From Deltaproteobacteria bacterium (GTDB lineage: Bacteria > Desulfobacterota > Desulfobulbia > Desulfobulbales > BM004): DNA of 8,167 nucleotides. Made by a program: the position numbers and the translations under genes. The stretch spans positions 1 to 8,167 of the forward strand of contig JAFDCR010000047.1 in NCBI GenBank assembly GCA_019312685.1. Direction: 5' to 3'. The stretch's first letter is position 1; each line of letters begins with the position of its first letter. Under the pieces are notes generated by a model, which saw only the letters and a list, made by a program, of their open reading frames with translations, was not told where the DNA came from and ran no database searches. Shown here one piece after another: positions 1-5,007 of the stretch.

Positions 1-243
1 AGAGCGCAGAAATATTTCGCCGCCGGAAAATGCCAGCCAGAGAAGCCTGCCAAGTTGAGGGGCGATTCTTTCTATTTCATCAATTGAAAGTTCCGTTGAG
101 GCTGAAACGGCAGCATCCTGCTTGGAGATATAAAAACAGAATGGGCACCTGGCATTGCACCTGCGGGTTAAAAAAAAGGTGAGTTGTATGGGGTTTCTCT
201 TCCACAGGATTGAATCCAGGTGGCGAAAAGGTGAATAGGTCAT
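1..243 (-). CDS. Radical SAM protein, N-terminal part (runs off the left edge)
   Basis: The minus strand is open from an ATG at 243-241 to the edge of the window, giving 81 residues without a stop. Residues 29-36 read CNARCPFC, the CxxxCxxC motif that holds the 4Fe-4S cluster of radical S-adenosylmethionine enzymes (C29, C33, C36). SGGE follows at 73-76, the usual SAM-contacting GGE motif after the first strand and helix. Before the cluster motif, residues 19-28 (IQLTFFLTRR) form the expected first beta strand. The start codon overlaps the stop of the upstream glycosyltransferase as ATGA, so the two genes are probably translationally coupled. The C-terminal part, where a SPASM or other auxiliary domain would reveal the substrate class, is outside the window, so the reaction cannot be named. 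The family call is firm; the function is unknown. Confidence 0.9.
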   Translation of the reverse strand, partial: MTYSPFRHLDSILWKRNPIQLTFFLTRRCNARCPFCFYISKQDAAVSASTELSIDEIERIAPQLGRLLWLAFSGGEIFLRS

Positions 244-1241
244 AACCTGAAACCGAAATGCTGACTGAAAATAGCACTGAAGGCTCCTATGCCCACAGCA
301 AAAGGATAAAGAAAGGTATAATACAGCACGGCGGAGATTGCAAAATTGGGACCTCCTGTTTTGTGAAAAGCTCTGATAAGGTTTCTGTTTAAATAAAGAT
401 TGGCGCCGTAAAGCAGCAGGATTGGTAAGAGAGCAGCCCAGTTGTTCAGCCACAATCCTATAAGCAGAAGAACAAGAACAGCAAAGCATGACAGCACATT
501 AAACTTGAACTCTTGGGAGGCTGTCCCTGAATCAGAGAGCAGGTCCTTGTTTTTTATGGAGTAAATGGACCAGTATTTTGTTTTGCGGATAGCGTTGCGC
601 AGAGATTTTATCAGGGTGAAATTAAAAATGTGCTGCACCAGGATACCAGGATCCATGCGCAGTCTGTACCCCATCCTTTTTAATCGGTGGCTGAATTCGA
701 CGTCCTCAAGAATGGGCATAAAGTCCTCCTTAAAGCCGCCGCTTTTTTTAAATATCTCAGCCCGGATAAGCATGGCATGGGTAGCTATATAATCAGGGCT
801 CTGTAAATTCTTGGTCTCTGAATAGTGAATATATATCGATTGGAAGATACTGAAAAAGTTCCGGTCAAAAGGCAGGCAGGTATATGTCCCGCCAATGATA
901 ACCTCAGCTCCGTTCTTCAAATAGGCAGCTGCAGCTTTTGCTAGTGTATCCGGCTGCAGAAGGCAGTCGGCATCAATAAAAAAAAGAATCTCGCCCCGGC
1001 TGTTCCCGGCCCCTGTATTTCTGGCCTTTGAGGCGCCGCCATGTTCGGGCAGGCGGATGAGCCTGCAGGGATATCGGTCAATTATGCTTGTTGAGTTATC
1101 TGTGGAGCTGTCGTCAACGACAATTACTTCAAAATTGGAGTACTGGGAAGCAAAGGCGGCATCCAGACAGCGGCCGATGGTTTTTCCGCCGTTACGGTTG
1201 GGGATGACAACAGAGATGAATGGTGTGGCGGGGGGATTCAA
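240..1241 (-). CDS. Family 2 glycosyltransferase with C-terminal membrane segments
   Basis: This 333-residue protein has a GT-A fold N-terminus. SVVIPNRNGG (10-19) is the first strand and nucleotide-binding loop, VVDDSSTD (41-48) holds nucleotide-contacting aspartates, and FIDADC (88-93) carries the DxD metal and sugar-nucleotide motif. LEDVEFSHRLKRMGYRL (178-194) contains the ED pair where the catalytic base lies in this family. Hydrophobic stretches at about 247-267, 268-285 and 299-325 are likely membrane segments, so it probably transfers a sugar at the cytoplasmic face of the inner membrane. The start is TTG at 1241-1239. An in-frame TAA at 1259-1257 leaves only an ATT upstream, and the fold begins a few residues in, so TTG is the best choice despite a weak ribosome site. 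The gene overlaps the following radical SAM gene by 4 bases. Donor and acceptor cannot be deduced. Confidence 0.9.
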   Translation of the reverse strand: MNPPATPFISVVIPNRNGGKTIGRCLDAAFASQYSNFEVIVVDDSSTDNSTSIIDRYPCRLIRLPEHGGASKARNTGAGNSRGEILFFIDADCLLQPDTLAKAAAAYLKNGAEVIIGGTYTCLPFDRNFFSIFQSIYIHYSETKNLQSPDYIATHAMLIRAEIFKKSGGFKEDFMPILEDVEFSHRLKRMGYRLRMDPGILVQHIFNFTLIKSLRNAIRKTKYWSIYSIKNKDLLSDSGTASQEFKFNVLSCFAVLVLLLIGLWLNNWAALLPILLLYGANLYLNRNLIRAFHKTGGPNFAISAVLYYTFLYPFAVGIGAFSAIFSQHFGFRL

Positions 1242-1277
1242 TGACTGTCCAGGAATTTAACAGAATAACGGAAAAAC

Positions 1278-1306
1278 AAAAAGAGGCCCCCAAAGGGCCC
1301 CCTTTT
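1278..1306 (-). terminator. Intrinsic terminator of the tusA/dsrE-like operon
   Basis: The minus strand forms a 12-bp stem, AAAAGGGGGCCC paired with GGGCCTCTTTTT around a 5-base loop, and runs on into a T-rich tail. Two pairs are G-U on the minus strand. On the plus strand the same positions are A-C mismatches, so the hairpin is a good terminator in the minus direction only. It sits 17 bases beyond the stop codon of the 57-residue gene. Confidence 0.85.
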
Positions 1307-1323
1307 GTTATCCTTTTTAATGA

Positions 1324-1497
1324 CTAAAACCAGGTAATGGCCTGGTCTGCAGCAATAATCTTGTCTACCAGTGCATCGTAATCAGGATTCTCTACGCTGA
1401 GATCAAAGCTGTCGCTTTCTCTCCCCTCGGAGACGATCTCAACCAGTTTTTTAGTTGTTTCAGAAGGCTCTGAACGATATACATGTAAAATTTTCAT
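1324..1497 (-). CDS. Small 57-residue protein, TusB/DsrH-like (tentative)
   Basis: ATG at 1497-1495 is preceded by a strong GAAGGAG site 9 bases upstream, and the frame ends at TAG, 1326-1324. It is the last gene before the operon terminator, 33 bases after the Cys-free DsrE-like gene. The N-terminus MKILHVYRSEP, then a helix (about 13-25) ending in SEG, resembles the start of TusB/DsrH as I recall that family. The C-terminus ends in ITWF, where TusB proteins also end in a tryptophan. It is only a little over half the usual length of about 95 residues, has no cysteine, and is rich in acidic residues. Position as fourth gene of a tusA-dsrE set supports a role in sulfur-relay complex assembly, but this is inferred. 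It could equally be an unrelated small partner protein. That it is a real gene is well supported; the family assignment is not. Confidence 0.75.
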   Translation of the reverse strand: MKILHVYRSEPSETTKKLVEIVSEGRESDSFDLSVENPDYDALVDKIIAADQAITWF

Positions 1498-1530
1498 AAT
1501 TATTATCTCCTTCGTATCTGAGGTGAACCT

Positions 1531-1836
1531 TTATGTGCCATAGGGAACGATTACATCCATTTCTCTGAGCATCTTGCCAACCTCTTCCAAGCTGGCGTAT
1601 TTTAGGTCATTTGTGTCTGCATTGGCCTGCTCAGTGGTGTAGACTTCCCCTTCCATATCACGGACCCACTCAAGGTTCTCAGCATTGTAGTCATCAAATT
1701 TGGACAGAGTGTGATTCATGACTACCGCATGTGAGTAGTGGTTGGCAACCGAAAGCCCCAGGGTGGAGCGAAGGGCGTCCAGAGAGTCCTTTTCGTCATC
1801 ACTTTTATCAATTAAAAACATTACTTTTTTGGGCAT
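1531..1836 (-). CDS. DsrE/DsrF-like protein without cysteine
   Basis: This 101-residue protein has an ATG at 1836 preceded by TAGGAGGAACGCC, a strong ribosome site, 10 bases after the stop of the gene before it. Its size and pattern fit the small alpha/beta DsrE/F/H fold: a first strand KKVMFLID (3-10), a helix with ALRSTLGLSVAN (21-32), a strand HAVVMN (36-41), a final helix LEEVGKMLREM (83-93) and a last strand VIVPYGT (95-101). No cysteine occurs anywhere, so it cannot carry a persulfide itself. In TusBCD and DsrEFH one subunit holds the sulfur-accepting cysteine and others are structural; by analogy this would be a TusC/DsrF-type scaffold for the neighbouring Cys-containing protein. The assignment rests on size, predicted fold and operon, not on a clear motif. 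Confidence 0.8.
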   Translation of the reverse strand: MPKKVMFLIDKSDDEKDSLDALRSTLGLSVANHYSHAVVMNHTLSKFDDYNAENLEWVRDMEGEVYTTEQANADTNDLKYASLEEVGKMLREMDVIVPYGT

Positions 1837-1846
1837 GGCGTTCCTC

Positions 1847-2161
1847 CTACAGGGTCATGTAATTGTCGTCGTCATCAATGATATATCCGTGCTTTGCCTG
1901 GGTTGACATTTCCTTTTCAGTCAGTCCCTCAGGAATGTCATTCTGCGGGTCGTAGCCCATTTTTTTATAGCTGTCAGCACAGATTGCCACTTCATCAGCA
2001 GCGTTGCACAGTTCCCGGAACTGCGGGTCCTTGGCGAGCAGGGTCCCTTTCCAGGTCAGGAATATTTTGACATATTCACCTTTGGCCTTGGCCGCCTTGG
2101 TAACTCCCATAATGTGCGCCATGTTTTTCGCATTCGTTACAAAGATACCGAATTTTGCCAT
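1847..2161 (-). CDS. DsrE-family protein with candidate active-site cysteine
   Basis: This 104-residue protein starts at ATG 2161 behind TTTAGGAGGTAAAC, an excellent ribosome site. It opens with strand KFGIFVTN (3-10) and helix MAHIMGVTKAAKAKG (14-28), followed by strand YVKIFLTWKG (30-39), as in DsrE-family proteins. It has two cysteines, C52 and C61. C61 lies in ICADSYKKMG, the place where DsrE/TusD proteins carry the cysteine that takes a persulfide from TusA. The tail is acidic (four aspartates, 96-99). It is the second gene of the operon, separated from tusA by 73 bases holding a hairpin. The probable role is to accept sulfane sulfur from TusA in the cytoplasm, either for tRNA thiolation or for dissimilatory sulfur metabolism. 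The absence of dsrC/tusE in the window leaves the final acceptor open. Confidence 0.85.
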   Translation of the reverse strand: MAKFGIFVTNAKNMAHIMGVTKAAKAKGEYVKIFLTWKGTLLAKDPQFRELCNAADEVAICADSYKKMGYDPQNDIPEGLTEKEMSTQAKHGYIIDDDDNYMTL

Positions 2162-2185
2162 GTTTACCTCCTAAACTGTAGATTG

Positions 2186-2219
2186 TGTTGCACCTCTGAT
2201 ACGTGCTTTCAGTGCAACA
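2186..2219 (-). repeat. Inverted repeat between tusA and the DsrE-like gene
   Basis: TGTTGCAC at 2186-2193 and GTGCAACA at 2212-2219 form a perfect 8-bp inverted repeat around an 18-base loop. In the minus-strand transcript it forms a hairpin just after the tusA stop and 14 bases before the downstream ribosome site. No T tract follows, so it does not look like a terminator. It may be an mRNA-stabilising or processing hairpin that sets different levels for the two genes. Confidence 0.55.
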
Positions 2220-2234
2220 GTTAATATTTTGGCT

Positions 2235-2483
2235 TCATCTACCTTTTTTGATATAAAACTTATAATATCCTGCCTCTTCTATAACGCCCAGGTACGAATG
2301 CCCAACGCGTTCGCACCAGCCGGGCAGGTCGACTTTCGAACCTTCGTCAGTTCCAATTATTTCAAGAACTTGACCGCTTTCCAACGTATCTATGATTTTT
2401 TTGGCCTTCAGCAAAGGAAGGGGGCACTCCAGTCCCTTTGCATCTAATGTTTTGTCGGCCTTAATATCGTTCAGGTTCAACAC
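2235..2483 (-). CDS. tusA: TusA-family sulfur carrier protein
   Basis: The 82-residue protein is the standard TusA size. It has the hallmark motif GLECPLPLLKAKK (17-29), in which C20 of the CPxP box carries the persulfide. The other typical region, DLPGWCERVGHSYLG (52-66), is also present with a second cysteine at C57. TusA accepts sulfane sulfur from a cysteine desulfurase or rhodanese in the cytoplasm and passes it to partner proteins such as DsrE or TusD. The next gene encodes just such a DsrE-family partner. The start is either GTG (2483) or the next codon, TTG (2480). AAGGGG lies 3 bases from the GTG and 6 from the TTG, so spacing favours TTG, giving 81 residues. This is the first gene of a four-gene minus-strand operon, behind the candidate promoter near 2656-2686. 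Confidence 0.95.
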   Translation of the reverse strand: MLNLNDIKADKTLDAKGLECPLPLLKAKKIIDTLESGQVLEIIGTDEGSKVDLPGWCERVGHSYLGVIEEAGYYKFYIKKGR

Positions 2484-2484
2484 A

Positions 2485-2492
2485 CCCCCCTT
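2485..2492 (-). promoter_or_regulatory. Ribosome binding site of tusA
   Basis: The minus strand reads AAGGGGGG directly before the tusA start. The AAGGGG core is 3 bases from the GTG codon and 6 from the TTG codon next to it. The spacing makes the TTG the more natural initiator. The tandem GTG-TTG arrangement is unusual and suggests modest translation. Confidence 0.5.
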
Positions 2493-2562
2493 ATTAAATT
2501 CTGCAGTTTTTTCTCTAGTTAAGGGCTTTAAAAGGATGAGGGGTTTTTAAAAAAATGATTAT

Positions 2563-2598
2563 GCAGAAAATCCCACATTGTGGCAATAATCTTTCTGC
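2563..2598 (-). promoter_or_regulatory. Hairpin in the probable tusA leader
   Basis: On the minus strand GCAGAAA and TTTCTGC (7 bp, plus one G-U pair) enclose a smaller stem, CCAC/GTGG. The structure lies inside the roughly 165-base leader that would follow from a start of transcription near 2650. A run of seven T follows eight bases later on, at 2555-2549, which gives it a weak resemblance to an attenuator. The stem is AT-rich and short, and no known riboswitch pattern is recognisable. Structure is seen; function is unknown. Confidence 0.35.
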
Positions 2599-2646
2599 TT
2601 ATACGCTTAAAATGCCTTGTTACCATAAACCAATAAGAAAACCCAC

Positions 2647-2672
2647 AAAAAATGAATTATGCTTCATTTTTT
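2647..2672. repeat. Perfect 10-bp inverted repeat, operator-like
   Basis: AAAAAATGAA (2647-2656) and TTCATTTTTT (2663-2672) are exact reverse complements separated by 6 bases. The centre holds the candidate -10 box of the tusA promoter, so a dimeric regulator bound here would block or control that promoter. The T runs at both ends could also make it a weak bidirectional terminator, but the stem is nearly all A-T, so I favour a protein-binding site. Confidence 0.5.
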
Positions 2673-2686
2673 CTTACTTTTGTCAA
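2656..2686 (-). promoter_or_regulatory. Candidate sigma-70-type promoter for the tusA operon
   Basis: On the minus strand there is a perfect TTGACA (2686-2681) and, 19 bases on, CATAAT (2661-2656), five of six matches to the -10 consensus. The spacer is longer than the ideal 17. A second TTGACA lies 13 bases upstream (2699-2694), but no good -10 box stands at the right distance from it. The promoter faces tusA and would give a leader of about 165 bases. Confidence 0.45.
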
Positions 2687-2699
2687 ATTTTTTTGTCAA
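2678..2699. repeat. Two direct copies of a 9-base motif
   Basis: TTTTGTCAA occurs at 2678-2686 and again at 2691-2699, a spacing of 13 bases. On the minus strand these are two TTGACAAAA copies. One forms the -35 box of the candidate tusA promoter. The second could be a regulator site or a chance result of the A/T-rich sequence. Confidence 0.4.
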
Positions 2700-2771
2700 G
2701 GTCTGAAAAGAAAAAGGGTTTTTTGCTTGCGGAATTGAGGGGAAAGATGCTCTTTTGGGACGTGGAAATAT

Positions 2772-2777
2772 GGAGGG
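2772..2777 (+). promoter_or_regulatory. Ribosome binding site that sets the fthC start
   Basis: GGAGGG lies 7 bases before the ATG at 2785. The alternative in-frame starts, TTG 2755 and ATG 2770, lack a comparable site, and the ATG at 2770 overlaps this sequence. This is why the start at 2785 was chosen. Confidence 0.7.
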
Positions 2778-2784
2778 TGTAAGC

Positions 2785-3369
2785 ATGTGTGTTGATGAAA
2801 GGCGGAGTCTGCGAAAAAAGGTGCTTGGAGCACGTGATCTGCTTAGTGTAAATGACAGGAGGGAGAAAAGTCACTCTGCGGCGAGAAATTTCTGGAGCCT
2901 GCCTGAAGTAAATCTCTGGTCCACCCTTTTTATCTATGTCAATTTTCGCAGTGAGCTGGAAACAATGGAGTTGATCCAGGAGTGCCTTACAAGGGGTATG
3001 CGCGTGGCAGTCCCTCTAGTTGAAGCTTCTACTTTCAGGATGATACCGCTTTTGATAAAGGATCCGGAAAAAGACCTGGCTCCCGGCTACTATGGTATTC
3101 CTGAGCCGGACCCGGAGAAGTCCCTTCGCTTGGATGCCCGGGAAATCGAGGCGGCAATTATACCCGGCAGTGTTTTTGATATTTATGGAGGTCGTCTCGG
3201 TTATGGCGGAGGGTTTTATGACAGGTTCCTGATAAGTGATGCACCTCAGGCCAAGCGTATAGGGTTCGCTTTCGAGCTCCAGGTGGTGGAAAAGGTTCCT
3301 GTGCTGTCTCATGACCAGCTCCTTGACATGCTGATCACCGAGAAAAGGGTAGTTAATATAAGACGTTAA
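2785..3369 (+). CDS. fthC: 5-formyltetrahydrofolate cyclo-ligase
   Basis: The enzyme converts 5-formyltetrahydrofolate to 5,10-methenyltetrahydrofolate with ATP, in the cytoplasm, returning the inhibitory 5-formyl form to the folate pool. The family (YgfA/MTHFS) is shown by three features. Basic residues RRSLRKKV (6-13) at the N-terminus fit ATP binding. GYYGIPEP (101-108) is the typical substrate-site block. RLGYGGGFYDRFL (137-149) is the glycine-rich signature, preceded by IPGSVFD (126-132). At 194 residues the length is normal. The start at 2785 is preferred over TTG 2755 and ATG 2770 because GGAGGG stands 7 bases before it. The stop is 16 bases before the deacetylase-family gene, so both are probably on one transcript. 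I found no convincing plus-strand promoter upstream, and no 6S RNA, which often precedes this gene in proteobacteria. Confidence 0.93.
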   Translation: MCVDERRSLRKKVLGARDLLSVNDRREKSHSAARNFWSLPEVNLWSTLFIYVNFRSELETMELIQECLTRGMRVAVPLVEASTFRMIPLLIKDPEKDLAPGYYGIPEPDPEKSLRLDAREIEAAIIPGSVFDIYGGRLGYGGGFYDRFLISDAPQAKRIGFAFELQVVEKVPVLSHDQLLDMLITEKRVVNIRR

Positions 3370-3385
3370 TCAAAGGAGTTCAGCG

Positions 3386-4441
3386 ATGCGTAAAACGGCA
3401 ATATTAAAAAACGACCTTTTTTTGGAGCATATTCCTGATTTCAATCATGTAGAGTGTCCGGACCGTTTACGGGTAATCTATGAGGAGCTTGAACAGCAGC
3501 CCCTGAAAGATATATTTCTTTTTCCGGAGTTTGAACCGGCTTCCCAGAACATTCTGGCATTCAATCATACTCCGGATCATATTAAGCGCATTGCCGGGAC
3601 CGCAGGAAAAACTTTCAGCAGTCTTGATCCGGATACGCAGGCCTCAGCAATGTCATATAGTGCTGCCTGTCTTGCTGCCGGGGCAATAACCAGCGGCATG
3701 GAGTTGATCGTGAACGGGAAAGCAGACAATGGTTTTGCCCTGGTTCGCCCGCCCGGCCACCATGCAGAAGCCGGGCGCGCCATGGGGTTTTGCCTTTTCA
3801 ACAATGTTGCAGTCGGCGCGCATTACGGCCTGCATAAACTTGGCATGGAGCGTATAGCCATTATAGATTGGGACCTGCACCACGGCAACGGGACGCAGAA
3901 CAGTTTTTATACATCAAAGCAGGTTTTCTATATTTCAACGCACGCCTACCCTTACTATCCCGGCTCAGGCGGACTCATGGAAACCGGTGCCGGAGAAGGA
4001 GAGGGATATACGTTGAACGTACCTCTTTCCGGTGGTCAGGATGACCGCAGTTTCTGCGCTATCTTTAAAGAAATAATCGTGCCGGTTGTAAGAGAGTATA
4101 AGCCTGATTTTATTATAGTTTCAGCAGGGTTTGACACCTATTACGGTGACCCCCTTGGGACCATGGCGGTTACTGAGCAGGGGTTTGCCTGTATGGCCAA
4201 ACAGCTTGTTGATCTGGCAAACGAAATATGCAAAGGGCGTCTATTGGTGGCGCTGGAGGGCGGCTATAACCTGCGCGGTTTGCGGGACGGAATGATTGCT
4301 GTACTGGGAGAACTGTCGGGAGACTCCAGGTGTCCGGGCAAAGTTGACGAAGAGACACTGCAGGACATGATAGACTCAGGTAAAGAGGTTGCAGTGATTG
4401 AACAGGTGAGAAATATTGCAAAAAAATATTGGAACCTGTAA
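3386..4441 (+). CDS. Histone-deacetylase-family zinc amidohydrolase (class II type)
   Basis: This 351-residue protein has all key features of the arginase/deacetylase fold. RPPGHH (121-126) holds the two active-site histidines H125 and H126. DWDLHHGNGT (161-170) supplies zinc ligands D163 and H165. SAGFDTYYGDP (246-256) supplies the third ligand D250. EGGYNL (291-296) has the transition-state tyrosine Y294. The N-terminal HVECPDRL (21-28) is the usual family entry motif. Relatives include bacterial HDAC-like amidohydrolases, acetoin utilisation proteins and acetylpolyamine amidohydrolases, so the substrate may be an acetyl-lysine, an acetylpolyamine or another N-acyl amine. Sequence alone does not decide. 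A good site (AAAGGAG) lies upstream of the ATG, and the gene follows fthC by 16 bases. No signal peptide is seen, so it is cytoplasmic. It is probably catalytically active. Confidence 0.93.
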   Translation: MRKTAILKNDLFLEHIPDFNHVECPDRLRVIYEELEQQPLKDIFLFPEFEPASQNILAFNHTPDHIKRIAGTAGKTFSSLDPDTQASAMSYSAACLAAGAITSGMELIVNGKADNGFALVRPPGHHAEAGRAMGFCLFNNVAVGAHYGLHKLGMERIAIIDWDLHHGNGTQNSFYTSKQVFYISTHAYPYYPGSGGLMETGAGEGEGYTLNVPLSGGQDDRSFCAIFKEIIVPVVREYKPDFIIVSAGFDTYYGDPLGTMAVTEQGFACMAKQLVDLANEICKGRLLVALEGGYNLRGLRDGMIAVLGELSGDSRCPGKVDEETLQDMIDSGKEVAVIEQVRNIAKKYWNL

Positions 4442-4455
4442 ATATATCTGGTTTA

Positions 4456-4598
4456 TCGGCGTCGTAAAAAGCTATTCTACTGTGTCGTTGCGATCCGTGA
4501 AATGCTCAACATACGATTATGTATGTCTGCGCTTTCCTGACGCCACTACTCCTCGGAGTCTGACGCTTACCTTAATAACAACTTTTTTACTTAGCCAT
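4456..4598. repeat. Imperfect palindromic intergenic element
   Basis: Most of the 222-bp gap between the deacetylase gene and gatC is built as nested imperfect inverted repeats. The outer arms are GTAAAAA (4464-4470) and TTTTTAC (4584-4590), with looser matching on both sides. The inner arms are GAAA...ACATAC (4499-4514) and GTATGT...TTTC (4521-4535). A further small dyad, ACTCC-TC-GGAGT, lies at 4548-4559, and CTGACGC occurs twice (4537-4543, 4560-4566). The base composition differs from the A-rich stretch at 4620-4660. No coding frame is convincing. The layout resembles palindromic intergenic repeats I recall from deltaproteobacterial genomes, which may be non-autonomous mobile elements or REP-like sequences. 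That likeness is from memory and unverified. Confidence 0.55.
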
Positions 4599-4663
4599 CG
4601 CAAGAAGCAGCCGATTTAACTTTTTGAAATTAAAAAGAAAAATAAAAATTTTGGAAAAACATT

Positions 4664-4948
4664 ATGAAAATTACTCCTGAAGAGGTGGCCCATGTTGCCA
4701 ATCTTGCCCGTCTGCATCTTTCCCAGGCAGAAGTTGAGGAAATGACGAGACAGCTGGATGACATACTGAACTATGTGGCCAAGCTCAACGAACTGGATAC
4801 CGATGGTGTGGAACCGACAACTCATGCAATATCCATTGTAAATGCCTTTCGCGTGGATGAGGTCAGACCTTCTTTGGCAAGGGAGAGGAGTTTGGCCAAC
4901 GGACCGCGGCAGAACGGCGAATCATTTGTGGTGCCGCGGGTTATTTAG
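4664..4948 (+). CDS. gatC: Asp-tRNA(Asn)/Glu-tRNA(Gln) amidotransferase subunit C
   Basis: This 94-residue protein matches GatC in length and sequence. It has KITPEEVAHVANLARLHLS at the N-terminus, a helical region with LDDILNYVAKLNELDTDGVEPTTHA cut across 31-55, then the extended tail with VRPS (67-70) and a final FVVPRVI. GatC wraps around GatA and GatB and stabilises the complex that converts misacylated Glu-tRNA(Gln) or Asp-tRNA(Asn) to the correct amide form. The ribosome site is weak (GGA, 8 bases before the ATG). The gene leads a four-gene run gatC-gatA-hisC-cmk. The 40 bases before it are very A-rich and probably hold the promoter, but no clear box pair could be picked. Confidence 0.96.
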   Translation: MKITPEEVAHVANLARLHLSQAEVEEMTRQLDDILNYVAKLNELDTDGVEPTTHAISIVNAFRVDEVRPSLARERSLANGPRQNGESFVVPRVI

Positions 4949-5007
4949 GGAAGCGTTTGAGGGTTCAGGAAACACTTGGAAACAATAAAAAAGCACTGAA
5001 AAAAACA

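Noticed and set aside
80..277. Minus-strand open frame of 65 codons at the left end
   Set aside because: It runs in another frame over the radical SAM gene, whose Cys motif and GGE motif make that frame the real one.
2743..2756. Small hairpin AAAGA/TCTTT before the fthC ribosome site
   Set aside because: Five A/T-rich pairs with a 3-base loop are too weak to distinguish from chance.
2555..2782. Plus-strand open frame of 75 codons in the control region upstream of fthC
   Set aside because: It has no ribosome site, its composition is A/T-rich and non-coding in character, it overlaps the true fthC start region, and it lies over promoter and dyad elements.
2500..2784. 6S RNA upstream of fthC
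   Set aside because: 6S RNA often precedes this gene in proteobacteria, but the stretch is A/T-rich, lacks the long closing stem and central bubble, and shows no recognisable 6S sequence.
4416..4619. Plus-strand open frame of 67 codons across the end of the deacetylase gene and the palindromic gap
   Set aside because: It overlaps the end of a well-supported gene in another frame, has no ribosome site and gives no recognisable protein; the palindrome explains the sequence.
4600..4663. Promoter for gatC in the A-rich stretch
   Set aside because: A TTGAAA can be found at 4624-4629, but no fitting -10 box at the right distance, so no site is called.
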